From NCBI RefSeq assembly GCF_902833145.1, contig NZ_CADFEN010000015.1:1-64000 (forward strand): DNA of 64,000 bases, given 5' to 3'. Under the pieces are notes generated by a model. It made no database searches. It saw only the letters and a list, made by a program, of their open reading frames with translations, and had not been told where the DNA came from. Position numbers and translations under genes: made by a program. Origin of the DNA: Burkholderia sp. BCC0506. Lineage in GTDB: Bacteria; Pseudomonadota; Gammaproteobacteria; Burkholderiales; Burkholderiaceae. Numbering within the stretch: position 1 is the stretch's first letter; every line of letters starts with the position of its first letter. Shown piece after piece: positions 43,683 to 51,981 of the stretch.

Positions 43683-44240
43683 TCAGCGCAACTGCGTCAT
43701 CGCGGTGCGGTGGAACCGGATGTTTTCGAGGATCTGCCGGGGCGAGCCCTGCGGCATCTTGTTCGCGCAGAAGTAGTCCTGGTAGAGCGCGGAGTGGTAG
43801 GCGTTCAGCTCGCCGTTCTCGATGCGCCGCCAGTCGTTCTCGACCGTGCGATCCCAGCCGTTGTGGTCCGAGTTCAGGCCGGCGTACTGGCGCCATTCGT
43901 AGGTGTCGCAGCGGATGCCTTCGTAGTTCACGTTGCGCGCACCGGCCGGGCTCGTGATGACGACTGCGTAGCGCACGACGCCGTCGGTGCCGACATCGAG
44001 CGATTTCGCATCGACGAAGAACTTGAGCGGGGTGTTCTGCGACACGTTGAACGGCAGCAGATCGCCGGTTTGCGGCAGCGGCGGCAGCGTGTCGACGGCA
44101 TTTTCCTTCCAGGATCCCTGGCGATCGAGCAGGTACACGAACTCGCTGTCATCCTTGTTGGACGGCGCTTTCGAGTTCGCGCAGCCGGCCAGGGCAGCCA
44201 TCGCGGCGATCGATGCGAGCGCGAGAGCAATCGCTTTCAA
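43683..44240 (-). CDS. CNP1-like family lipoprotein
   Basis: This 185-residue exported lipoprotein resembles the CNP1-like family of betaproteobacteria, which has no settled function. The signal peptide MKAIALALASIAAMAALAGC has lipobox LAGC with C20 as the acylated residue. The mature part has SEFVYLLDRQGSWKENAVDTLPP, IRCDTYEWRQYAG and CANKMPQGSPRQILENI. The start is read as TTG at 44240: GAGGA lies seven bases ahead and it is the only start giving a proper signal. Next downstream on its strand is the shared terminator. Confidence 0.75.
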   Translation of the reverse strand: MKAIALALASIAAMAALAGCANSKAPSNKDDSEFVYLLDRQGSWKENAVDTLPPLPQTGDLLPFNVSQNTPLKFFVDAKSLDVGTDGVVRYAVVITSPAGARNVNYEGIRCDTYEWRQYAGLNSDHNGWDRTVENDWRRIENGELNAYHSALYQDYFCANKMPQGSPRQILENIRFHRTAMTQLR

Positions 44241-44304
44241 TATGCATTCCTCGTAAAAAAAGGGCGCGACACCAAGGTCGCGCCCGGTCATGCAGTCCGA
44301 CTCG

Positions 44305-44949
44305 TCATTTGCCGACGATCACGGGGGGCGGCATCTCGTCGAGCGTGCTCGCCTCCGCTTCGATCTCCGAACAGACTACCGATGTGTCGACAATCGTCAG
44401 CGTCTGGGCCGGTGCGCCAATGACGCGCGGATAGCGCGACACACGCGGCCCGCGCGGCTTCTCGGCTCGCTGCGCCGGGCGGCGCAGGAAGCGCGACAGT
44501 TCCGTCAGCGCCAACTGATAGACATCCCGCTTGAACTCGATCACCGCATCGAGCGGCACCCAGTACTCGTTCCAGCGCCACGCATCGAACTCCGGGTGGT
44601 CGGTCGCGCGCAAGCAAATGTCGCAATCGCGTCCAACCATCCGCAGCAGGAACCAGATCTGCTTCTGGCCGCGGTAATGACCGCGTACTTCGCGTTTGAT
44701 GAACTTGTCAGGCACCTCGTAACGCAACCAGTCGCGAGTGCGGCCGATTATCTTGACGTGTTCCGGATGCAGGCCCGTTTCCTCGTGCAGTTCCCGGTAC
44801 ATCGCCTGCATGGGGGTCTCGCCGTACTTGATCCCACCTTGAGGAAACTGCCAGGAATGCTCGCGGAGCCGCTTGCCCCAAAACACCTCGTTGCGCGCGT
44901 TCAAGAGGATGATGCCGACGTTCGGGCGAAAGCCTTCACGATCCAGCAT
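44305..44949 (-). CDS. rppH: RNA pyrophosphohydrolase RppH (NudH)
   Basis: This 214-residue Nudix enzyme removes pyrophosphate from mRNA 5' ends and so opens them to RNase E decay. [11 protein letters not shown], the complete Nudix box (G38 to L60 with E44, R52, E53, E56 and E57), KQIWFLLRM and EFDAWRW are diagnostic. The C-terminal ~50 residues are an extension beyond E. coli RppH (176). The ATG at 44949 has AAGGTGG ahead; the very long frame upstream is an antisense shadow of proS. A TATAAT at 44983-44988 (minus) is a possible -10. It is divergent from proS. Confidence 0.95.
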   Translation of the reverse strand: MLDREGFRPNVGIILLNARNEVFWGKRLREHSWQFPQGGIKYGETPMQAMYRELHEETGLHPEHVKIIGRTRDWLRYEVPDKFIKREVRGHYRGQKQIWFLLRMVGRDCDICLRATDHPEFDAWRWNEYWVPLDAVIEFKRDVYQLALTELSRFLRRPAQRAEKPRGPRVSRYPRVIGAPAQTLTIVDTSVVCSEIEAEASTLDEMPPPVIVGK

Positions 44950-45177
44950 ACAACCACCTTCGAATCCTTTAAAATTGCTTTGATTATAAACAGATAACGG
45001 GCGCTGCGCACCGTGACGGAGCGAATCCGCGCGGGGTACGCCGGCTGAATTGTCCCTGATTAGTCTGCTACGTCGTCTGCGCCATCGTCGTCCCTCGTTG
45101 TTCGCCGCGCGCAGCTTTTTCACCTTGAAACTTTTTCGGGCGCCCCGCCTGGGGGCGCCGTATTTGGAACCGTCCGC

Positions 45178-46914
45178 ATGAAAGCTTCCCGTTTCTTTAT
45201 CGGCACCCTGAAAGAGGCACCGGCCGACGCAGAGATCGTCAGCCACAAGCTGATGGTCCGCGCCGGCATGATCCGTCGCGTCGCCGGCGGCATCTACAAC
45301 TACCTGCCGGTCGGCCTGCGTTCGATTCGCAAGGTCGAGGCGATCGTGCGCGAGGAAATGAACCGGGCGGGCGCCATCGAGCTGCTGATGCCGGCCGTGC
45401 AGCCGGCCGAGCTGTGGCAGGAATCGGGTCGCTGGGAGCAGTACGGCCCCGAGCTGCTGCGTTTCAAGGACCGCAAGGACAACGATTTCGTGATCGGGCC
45501 GACGCACGAGGAAGTCATCACCGACATCGCGCGCAACCAGATCAAGAGCTACCGGCAGATGCCGGTGAACTTCTACCAGATCCAGACGAAGTTCCGCGAC
45601 GAGATCCGTCCGCGCTTCGGCGTGATGCGCGGCCGCGAATTCATCATGAAGGACGCGTATTCGTTCGACAAGGATGCGGCGGGGCTGAACGAGTCGTACC
45701 GCAAGATGTACGACGCGTACGTGCGCATCTTCACGCGCCTCGGCCTCGAGTTCCGCGCGGTCGCGGCCGACAGCGGCTCGATCGGCGGCAACTTCTCGCA
45801 CGAGTTCCACGTGATTGCCGATACCGGCGAGGACGCGATCGCCTACTGCCCGACGTCCGAATTCGCGGCGAACGTCGAGGCGGCCGAAGCGCTGCCGCTG
45901 ACGCCTGAGCGCGCGGCGCCCGCCCAAGCGATGGAAAAGGTCGCGACGCCCGGCAAGGCGAAGTGCGAGGCCGTCGCCGAGTTGTTGTCGATTCCGCTCG
46001 AGCGCACGATCAAGTCGATCGTGCTCGCGACCGACAACGAAGGCGCCGAGCCGACCATCTGGCTCGTGATGCTGCGCGGCGACCACGACCTGAACGAAAT
46101 CAAGGTGTCGAAGCTGCCGGGCCTGAAGAACCACCGCTTCGCGACCGAGCAGGAAATCGTCGAGTGGTTCGGCACGCCGCCGGGCTACCTGGGCCCGGTC
46201 GGCACGAAGAAGCCCGTGAAGGTGATCGCCGACCGCACGGTCGCGAACATGAGCGACTTCGTCGTCGGCGCGAACGAGGTCGACTATCACATCGCGGGCG
46301 TGAACTGGGGCCGCGATTTGCCGGAGCCGGAAGTCGCCGACGTGCGCAATGTGAAGAAGGGCGACCCGTCGCCGGACGGCAAGGGCGTGATCGACATCTG
46401 CCGCGGCATCGAAGTCGGCCACGTGTTCCAGCTCGGCACGAAATATTCGGAAGCGATGGGCGCGACGTTCCTCGACGAGTCGGGCAAGCCGCAGCCGATG
46501 CTGATGGGCTGCTACGGCGTCGGCGTCACGCGCATTCTCGGCGCGGCGATCGAACAGAATTTCGACGACCGCGGCATCATCTGGCCCGAGTCGATCGCGC
46601 CGTTCGAGGTCGTGCTGTGCCCGATGGGCTATGACCGCAGCGACATGGTGCGCGAGACGGCCGACAAGCTGTATGCGGAACTCGTCGCGGCCGGCATCGA
46701 CGTGATCCTCGACGATCGCGGCGAGCGCCCGGGCGTGATGTTCGCCGACTGGGAGCTGATCGGCGTGCCGCATCGTCTCGTGATCGGCGAGCGCGGCCTG
46801 AAGGAAGGCAAGATCGAGTATCAGGGCCGTCGCGATACCGAAGCGACGCTGCTGCCGGCCGACGCGGCCGCGGCGACGGTCGCCGAGAAGATCCGCGCCG
46901 CGCTCGCGCACTAA
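45178..46914 (+). CDS. proS: Prolyl-tRNA synthetase ProS
   Basis: This 578-residue class II synthetase of the bacterial type charges tRNA-Pro and edits Ala-tRNA-Pro. Motif 1 is near 55-80 ([17 protein letters not shown]), motif 2 near 135-160 ([22 protein letters not shown]), and the editing insert (INS) spans about 230-395. Motif 3 ([13 protein letters not shown]) is near 443-455, and the anticodon-binding domain ends the protein. The 228-base divergent spacer to rppH has a strong hairpin (GGCGCCCC/GGGGCGCC, about 45139-45159), 20 bases before the ATG, without a U-run. Confidence 0.97.
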   Translation: MKASRFFIGTLKEAPADAEIVSHKLMVRAGMIRRVAGGIYNYLPVGLRSIRKVEAIVREEMNRAGAIELLMPAVQPAELWQESGRWEQYGPELLRFKDRKDNDFVIGPTHEEVITDIARNQIKSYRQMPVNFYQIQTKFRDEIRPRFGVMRGREFIMKDAYSFDKDAAGLNESYRKMYDAYVRIFTRLGLEFRAVAADSGSIGGNFSHEFHVIADTGEDAIAYCPTSEFAANVEAAEALPLTPERAAPAQAMEKVATPGKAKCEAVAELLSIPLERTIKSIVLATDNEGAEPTIWLVMLRGDHDLNEIKVSKLPGLKNHRFATEQEIVEWFGTPPGYLGPVGTKKPVKVIADRTVANMSDFVVGANEVDYHIAGVNWGRDLPEPEVADVRNVKKGDPSPDGKGVIDICRGIEVGHVFQLGTKYSEAMGATFLDESGKPQPMLMGCYGVGVTRILGAAIEQNFDDRGIIWPESIAPFEVVLCPMGYDRSDMVRETADKLYAELVAAGIDVILDDRGERPGVMFADWELIGVPHRLVIGERGLKEGKIEYQGRRDTEATLLPADAAAATVAEKIRAALAH

Positions 46915-46935
46915 GCGCGGCGCCCGGAGGACACG

Positions 46936-47538
46936 ATGGAATACACGTTCCTGTCGGCCACCGTGCTCCTCGTGCTGATCACGGATCCGCTGGGCAACAT
47001 CCCGCTGTTCATTTCGGCGATGCGGGATGTGCCGCGCGAGCGGCGCGTGAAGCTGATCCTGCGTGAAGTGGGGATCGCGTTCGTGATCCTGCTGTTCTTC
47101 ATGCTGGTGGGCGATCGCTTTCTGCGGATGATGAGCCTCACCGACCTGTCGCTGCGGCTCGGCGGCGGGATCGTGCTGTTCCTGATCGCGCTGCGGATGA
47201 TCTTCCCGCATCCGGACGGCGCGCTCGGCAGCGACCCGCGCGCGGGCGGCGAGCCGTTCATCGTGCCGCTCGCGATTCCGGCGCTGGCCGGGCCGTCCGC
47301 GCTCGCGACGGTGATGCTGATGACGTCGCAGGCGCCCGGCAAGATGCTCGAGTGGGTCGGCGCGCTGACGGTCACGATGATCGTCTGCGCGATCACGCTG
47401 GTGCTGGCCGAGCGAATCCAGCAGTGGCTCGGCGAGCGGACGGTCGCGGCGTTCGAGCGGCTGATGGGCCTGGTGCTCGTCGCGATTTCGGTCGAGATGC
47501 TGCTGGCCGGCATTCGCGCGTTCGTACGCCAGTTGTAA
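46936..47538 (+). CDS. MarC-family integral membrane protein
   Basis: This 200-residue protein has six predicted membrane helices. [15 protein letters not shown] (about 15-29) and [19 protein letters not shown] (about 112-130) are the paired MarC/YhgN signatures. The family has no proven transport role; the old link of MarC to antibiotic resistance was withdrawn. It begins 21 bases after proS with CCGGAGGACACG ahead, so it is probably co-transcribed with proS. Confidence 0.85.
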   Translation: MEYTFLSATVLLVLITDPLGNIPLFISAMRDVPRERRVKLILREVGIAFVILLFFMLVGDRFLRMMSLTDLSLRLGGGIVLFLIALRMIFPHPDGALGSDPRAGGEPFIVPLAIPALAGPSALATVMLMTSQAPGKMLEWVGALTVTMIVCAITLVLAERIQQWLGERTVAAFERLMGLVLVAISVEMLLAGIRAFVRQL

Positions 47539-47551
47539 GGCGGCGGCGCGC

Positions 47552-47588
47552 GAAAAAAAGCGGCGCTCCGGGAAACCGGAGCGCCGCT
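47552..47588. terminator. Strong bidirectional terminator between marC-like gene and hpt
   Basis: A perfect 13-bp stem AGCGGCGCTCCGG (47559-47571) with CCGGAGCGCCGCT (47576-47588) closes on a GAAA loop. Seven A precede it, so on the minus strand the stem is followed by a U-run; the + side is T-rich. Confidence 0.9.
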
Positions 47589-47617
47589 TTCTATTTATAT
47601 AGCGGGCAGCGCGGCGA

Positions 47618-48169
47618 TCAGACGTTCGCGGTCAGCGCGCGGATCGTCGGCAGGTTGCGCCAGTAGCCTTTCGCGTCCATCCCGCAGCCGAACACGTAGC
47701 GGTCCGGCACCGAGAAGCCGCAGAAGTCGGGGTGCAGCGGTTTCGCCTTCGCGAGCGTCTTCTCGCACAGCACGGCCGACATGAAGCGCTTCGCGCCCAT
47801 GTCGAGGATGCGGTCGCGGATCGCGGCCATCGTCTCGCCTTCGTCGAGGATGTCGTCGAGTACGAGCACGATGCGGTCCTTCACCGATTCGCGCGGCGCG
47901 ACGCGCCAGTGCATCTCCGGGCTGCCCTGCGTCGTGTTGCGGTAGCGGGTCAGGTGGATGTAGTCGAATTCGAGCGGGAAATCGAGATGCGGCAGCAGCA
48001 TCCCGGTAAACACCGCGGCGCCGCCCATCACCGAGAGAACGAGCGGGAACGCATCGCCGATCTCGGCGCGGATCGCGTCGGCCATCTTCGAGATCGACGC
48101 GTTGACGGCGTCGGCCGAGACGATCTCTTCGGAGTGGTCGAAAATGTGGAGGGCTTCTTCGCGGTTCAT
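47618..48169 (-). CDS. hpt: Hypoxanthine-guanine phosphoribosyltransferase
   Basis: This 183-residue purine salvage enzyme turns hypoxanthine and guanine into IMP and GMP with PRPP. The PRPP motif [14 protein letters not shown] is at about 102-115. [13 protein letters not shown] and [19 protein letters not shown] are family marks. The ATG at 48169 begins [10 protein letters not shown]; an ATG nine codons upstream cannot be excluded. The gene sits between the convergent MarC-like gene and ffh on the same strand. Confidence 0.92.
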   Translation of the reverse strand: MNREEALHIFDHSEEIVSADAVNASISKMADAIRAEIGDAFPLVLSVMGGAAVFTGMLLPHLDFPLEFDYIHLTRYRNTTQGSPEMHWRVAPRESVKDRIVLVLDDILDEGETMAAIRDRILDMGAKRFMSAVLCEKTLAKAKPLHPDFCGFSVPDRYVFGCGMDAKGYWRNLPTIRALTANV

Positions 48170-48263
48170 GTGTTCTGGCGGGCAGTCGGTATACAAACAA
48201 GAATGAAGCAGAACGGCCGGTGCGCGCTACGGCAAAAACCCGCGCGCCGGCCGACGGGCGAAA

Positions 48264-49631
48264 TCAGCGCATGCCGGGCATCATGCCCTTCAGGCCGCGC
48301 ATCATCTTCTGCATGTTGCCGCCCTTCAGCTTCTTCATCATCGTACGCATCTGGTCGTACTGGTTCAGCATCCGGTTGACTTCCTGCACCGGCACGCCCG
48401 CGCCGGCTGCAATGCGGCGCTTGCGCGTCGCCTTGATGATTTCGGGCTTCGCGCGCTCGGCGGGCGTCATCGAGCAGATGATGCCTTCCATCCGGCGGAT
48501 CGACTTCTCGGCCTGGCCCATGTCGGCGCCGGCCGCCGCCTGCTGGAACTGCGCGGGGAGTTTATCCATCAGCGACGACAGCCCGCCCATGTTCTTCATC
48601 TGCGAGATCTGCGCGCGGAAATCGTTCAGGTCGAAATCGCCGCCTTTCTTGACCTTGTCGGCGAGCTTCTGCGCGGCCTGGACATCGACGCCGCGCTGCG
48701 CCTCCTCGACGAGCGCGAGAATGTCGCCCATGCCGAGGATCCGGTTGGCCATCCGGTCGGGGTGGAACACCTCGAGGCCGTCGAGCTTCTCGGCGACGCC
48801 GACGAACTTGATCGGCTTGCCGGTGACGTGACGCACCGACAGCGCGGCGCCGCCGCGCGAGTCGCCGTCGAGCTTGGTCAGCACGACGCCGGTGAGCGGC
48901 AGCGTGTCGTTGAACGCCTTCGCGGTGTTGACCGCGTCCTGGCCGAGCATCGCGTCGACGACGAACAGCGTTTCGGCCGGCTTCAGCGTGCCGTGCAGCG
49001 CGGCGATTTCCTGCATCATCGCCTCGTCGATGCCGAGGCGGCCGGCCGTGTCGACGATCAGCACGTCATGGTAGTGGCGCTTCGCCCAGTCGACGGCCGC
49101 GAGCGCGATGTCGACGGGCTTCTGGTCCGGCGTGGACGGGAAGAAATCGGCGCCGACCTGTTCGCTCACCGTTTTCAGCTGCATGATCGCGGCCGGGCGA
49201 TACACGTCGCACGACACGGTCAGCACCTTCTTCTTGTACTTCTCGCGCAGCAGCTTCGCGAGCTTGCCGGCGGTCGTGGTCTTGCCCGCGCCCTGCAGGC
49301 CGGCCATCAGGATCACGGCGGGCGGCGTGACCGCGAGGTTCAGCTCGGCGGCCTTGCCTTCGTAGTCGCCGCCGATCACGGCGGTCAGTTCCTTCTGGAC
49401 CACGCCGACGAGCGCCTGGCCCGGCGACAGGCTGCTGATCACTTCTTCGCCGAGCGCCTTTTCCTTGACCTTGGCGATGAATTCGCGGACGACCGGCAGC
49501 GACACGTCGGCTTCCAGCAGCGCGAGACGCACCTCGCGGAGCATCTCCTGCGTGTTCGCCTCGGTGAGCCGGGCCTCGCCGCGCAGCGTCTTGACGACGC
49601 GCGCCATCCGTTGAGTGAGATTGTCGAGCAT
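48264..49631 (-). CDS. ffh: Signal recognition particle GTPase Ffh
   Basis: This 455-residue SRP54 homologue binds 4.5S RNA and signal sequences of nascent membrane proteins. The N domain is about 1-90, and the G domain has GLQGAGKTTTAGKLA near 106-120, DTAGR near 188 and TKLDGDSRGG near 246. The Met-rich M domain begins after about 295 and ends with KGGNMQKMMRGLKGMMPGM. The ATG at 49631 starts MLDNLTQRM. It is divergent from the CcsA-like gene. Confidence 0.97.
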   Translation of the reverse strand: MLDNLTQRMARVVKTLRGEARLTEANTQEMLREVRLALLEADVSLPVVREFIAKVKEKALGEEVISSLSPGQALVGVVQKELTAVIGGDYEGKAAELNLAVTPPAVILMAGLQGAGKTTTAGKLAKLLREKYKKKVLTVSCDVYRPAAIMQLKTVSEQVGADFFPSTPDQKPVDIALAAVDWAKRHYHDVLIVDTAGRLGIDEAMMQEIAALHGTLKPAETLFVVDAMLGQDAVNTAKAFNDTLPLTGVVLTKLDGDSRGGAALSVRHVTGKPIKFVGVAEKLDGLEVFHPDRMANRILGMGDILALVEEAQRGVDVQAAQKLADKVKKGGDFDLNDFRAQISQMKNMGGLSSLMDKLPAQFQQAAAGADMGQAEKSIRRMEGIICSMTPAERAKPEIIKATRKRRIAAGAGVPVQEVNRMLNQYDQMRTMMKKLKGGNMQKMMRGLKGMMPGMR

Positions 49632-49720
49632 GGGGAGCGATGGACAGTGGGGCCCGAAGGCGCGGCGGGACCGAATAAAGGGAGCCGTCGCGGGGAGGGG
49701 GCCTAGTGTAAACTTCGAAC

Positions 49721-50614
49721 ATGGATATTGTACTGTATGCCCTCACCGCATTCCTGTACGGCGGCCTCGCCGTCGCAGGCTGGCGCGCGCACCGCCAGGG
49801 CGCGACGCCGCTCGTCGCGAGCGTGCCGGCCGTGCCGGTCCCCGCGTCCGCCGCGTCCGGGATGAGCGGGGCCGGCCGCGCGCTGCTGTTCGCCGCGCTG
49901 GTCGCGCACGGCGTGCTGCTCCACATGACGATCTTTCCGAACGACGCGATGGTGTTCGGCTTCGCGTTCGCGCTGTCCGCGATGTTCTGGCTCGGTGCCG
50001 GCATCTACTGGATCGAGAGCTTCTTCTTCCCGCTCGACAGCCTGCGCCTGCTGGTGCTGCCGCTCGCGTGCGGCGCGTCGCTGCTGCCGCTCGTGTTCGG
50101 CGGCGTGCGGGTGCTGCCTTATGCCGCAGCGCCGCTGTTCAAGCTGCATTTCCTGATCGCGAACATCGCGTACGGCCTGTTCGCGATCGCCGCGCTGCAT
50201 GCGATCCTGATGCTGATGGTCGAGCGGCGCCTGCAGTCGCTGAGGAGCGGCGGGCGCGACGGTTCGACGGGCTGGATCGCGAGCTGGCTCGAAACGCTGC
50301 CGCCGCTGCTCACGCTCGAGAAGCTGCTGTTCCGCCTGATCGGCGCCGGCTTCGTGCTGCTGACGCTCACGCTCGCGTCGGGCATCCTGTTCAGCGAGCA
50401 GGTCGACGCGCGCGCGCTGCGGCTCGACCACAAGACGGTATTCGCGATCCTGTCGTGGCTGATGTTCGGCGGCCTGCTGGTGGCCCGCAAGACGTCGGGC
50501 TGGCGCGGCCGCGGCGCCGCGCGCTGGGTGCTCGTGTCGTTCGCCGCGCTGCTGCTCGCGTATGTCGGCAGCCGGTTCGTTTTCGAGGTGCTGCTGCACC
50601 GCTCCGTGGTTTGA
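49721..50614 (+). CDS. CcsA/YpjD-like cytochrome c assembly-type membrane protein
   Basis: This 297-residue protein has about eight hydrophobic helices and the cytochrome c assembly domain. Histidines in HGVLLHM, KLHFLIANIAYG and DHKTVFAILSW could bind heme, as in CcsA relatives. The tryptophan-rich WWD signature of true CcsA/CcmC is not seen. It is orthologous by position to inner-membrane proteins beside ffh (E. coli YpjD). A role in cytochrome c assembly is suggested by the family, not shown. Confidence 0.75.
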   Translation: MDIVLYALTAFLYGGLAVAGWRAHRQGATPLVASVPAVPVPASAASGMSGAGRALLFAALVAHGVLLHMTIFPNDAMVFGFAFALSAMFWLGAGIYWIESFFFPLDSLRLLVLPLACGASLLPLVFGGVRVLPYAAAPLFKLHFLIANIAYGLFAIAALHAILMLMVERRLQSLRSGGRDGSTGWIASWLETLPPLLTLEKLLFRLIGAGFVLLTLTLASGILFSEQVDARALRLDHKTVFAILSWLMFGGLLVARKTSGWRGRGAARWVLVSFAALLLAYVGSRFVFEVLLHRSVV

Positions 50615-50627
50615 CCGCAGGTTTCCG

Positions 50628-50942
50628 ATGCGACAGATTCTTCTCCTGATCCTTCTCTTCTTCGCGGGTTCGTGGCTCGCGCGCAAGCTGCGTCACGCGC
50701 AGGAACAGGCGCAGGCGCGCGCGGGTCGCGGCGCCGGTTACGACGCTGCGCCCGGCGCCGGCGCGGGTGCCGCGCGCCCGAACGGCGACGCGCGCTCGCT
50801 CCCCGAACCGATGGTGCGCTGCGCCGAGTGCGGCGTGCATGCGCCGAAGGGCGACGCCATTGCCGCGAGCGGCGAATACTTCTGCAGCGCGGAGCATGCG
50901 CAACGCCATGCCGCGCGCGTGAACGGTCGCGACGCGCGATGA
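50628..50942 (+). CDS. PP0621-like small membrane protein
   Basis: This 104-residue protein has an N-terminal membrane segment (about 3-17: QILLLILLFFAGSWLA), a Gln/Ala/Gly-rich linker and a small zinc-type module. The Cys/His pattern is CAECGVHAPK near 65 and YFCSAEHAQRH near 84-94. This matches the PP0621 family of unknown function. It overlaps ampD by ATGA and lies 13 bases after the CcsA-like gene, so the three likely form one operon. Confidence 0.75.
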   Translation: MRQILLLILLFFAGSWLARKLRHAQEQAQARAGRGAGYDAAPGAGAGAARPNGDARSLPEPMVRCAECGVHAPKGDAIAASGEYFCSAEHAQRHAARVNGRDAR

Positions 50943-51529
50943 GCGACGCGCCGGTGTTGTCGGTCGACGCGAACGGCTGGGTGCGCGAAGCGCGCCATGC
51001 GCCGTCGCCGAACTTCGAGAGGCGGCCCGCGGGTGCGGTGCCGACGCTCGTGATCGTCCACAACATCAGCCTGCCGCCCGGCGAATTCAGCGGCGACGCG
51101 ATCGAGGCGCTGTTCCTGAATCGCCTCGACTGCGATGCGCACCCCTATTACCAGAGCCATCTGCGCGGCGTGCGCGTCTCCGCCCATTTCCTGATCCGCC
51201 GCGGCGGCGAACTCGTGCAGTTCGTATCGTGCGACGAGCGCGCGTGGCACGCGGGCGCGTCCGAGTTCTTCGGCCGCACGCGCTGCAACGACTTCTCGAT
51301 CGGCATCGAGCTCGAAGGCGCGGACGACGTGCCGTTCGACGATGCGCAATACGCGGTGCTCGCCGCGCTCTCCCGTGCGCTCGCCGCGCGCTACCCGGTC
51401 GACGCGTTCGCGGGGCACTCGGACGTCGCGCCGGGCCGCAAGACCGACCCGGGCCCGCATTTCGATTGGCAACGCTTCGCGAGCGATGCCGGTTTTTCCG
51501 CCGAATACTTTCCTTTCCGTCAGCACTGA
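50939..51529 (+). CDS. ampD: 1,6-anhydro-N-acetylmuramyl-L-alanine amidase AmpD
   Basis: This 196-residue cytoplasmic zinc amidase recycles anhydro-muropeptides; loss of AmpD raises AmpC-type beta-lactamase in many Gram-negatives. The zinc ligands are H41 (VIVHNIS), H160 (AGHSDVAPG) and D170 (RKTDPGP), matching E. coli H34, H154 and D164. SIGIELEG holds the catalytic Glu. The start overlaps the preceding small gene. Confidence 0.95.
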   Translation: MSDAPVLSVDANGWVREARHAPSPNFERRPAGAVPTLVIVHNISLPPGEFSGDAIEALFLNRLDCDAHPYYQSHLRGVRVSAHFLIRRGGELVQFVSCDERAWHAGASEFFGRTRCNDFSIGIELEGADDVPFDDAQYAVLAALSRALAARYPVDAFAGHSDVAPGRKTDPGPHFDWQRFASDAGFSAEYFPFRQH

Positions 51530-51627
51530 TCGCGGGGTTTTTTGATCGGAAAAAGTTTTTTCTCCGACCAATGCCTTGCCGTGTCTGCGCGTGAACGATG
51601 TCAAGTCCTCTATCGCAAATTCTCCGT

Positions 51628-51656
51628 TTGGACGTCCTCCGAATGTCCACTATACT
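51628..51656 (+). promoter_or_regulatory. Sigma-70 promoter of nrdA
   Basis: TTGGAC (51628-51633) and TATACT (51651-51656) are separated by 17 bases. The -10 lies inside the first NrdR box. Confidence 0.75.
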
Positions 51657-51662
51657 TGGTGC
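51647..51662 (+). promoter_or_regulatory. NrdR box 1
   Basis: CCACTATACTTGGTGC matches the NrdR consensus ACACTATATATAGTGT at 11 of 16 positions by my count. It covers the -10 hexamer. Confidence 0.75.
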
Positions 51663-51677
51663 CAGTTGAGCAGTTCT

Positions 51678-51693
51678 GTACTAGATATAGTGT
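51678..51693 (+). promoter_or_regulatory. NrdR box 2
   Basis: GTACTAGATATAGTGT matches the consensus at 13 of 16 positions. It is 31 bases from box 1, about three helical turns, which is the usual spacing for paired NrdR sites. Confidence 0.8.
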
Positions 51694-51981
51694 ATGTCGC
51701 AGGGGAAAACCCGAGCGGCACCGGCCGGCGGGCAACGCCGGCGGACAGGGTTCTCAAGGCGGCGCACCAGGCCGGGCGGTCCGGGCGTCGCGACCAGCGC
51801 AGCGAACATCGACGGGGCAGGGTATACATGACGAAGCACACGACCGGCCGGGTTGTCGCGCATCGACCGAACCGGCTTCCCCGGCGCATCGCTCGCCTCT
51901 TACCGCTCGCGCACCGCATTGCGCAGCGTTCGTTTTAATCCGCGGTTCTCTCCGCACCATCCAACACCAGGAGCTTTGCAC

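Larger units (their letters stand above)
51530..51981 (+). other. nrdA upstream region: promoter, NrdR boxes and long leader
   Basis: These 452 bases carry the promoter and two NrdR boxes listed below, then a leader of about 320 bases. A small open frame of 36 codons (51828-51938, ATG after GGGGCAGGG, Arg-rich product beginning MTKHTTGRVV) lies in the leader. I cannot tell whether it is translated. A T-rich tract near 51536-51562 follows ampD and could end its transcription, but there is no clear stem. Confidence 0.6.

Noticed and set aside
44305-47211. A 968-codon minus-strand open frame across proS and rppH
   Set aside because: Only its last 214 codons (from 44949) are RppH. The rest is antisense to proS and is open because of the strong codon bias; it shows no domain.
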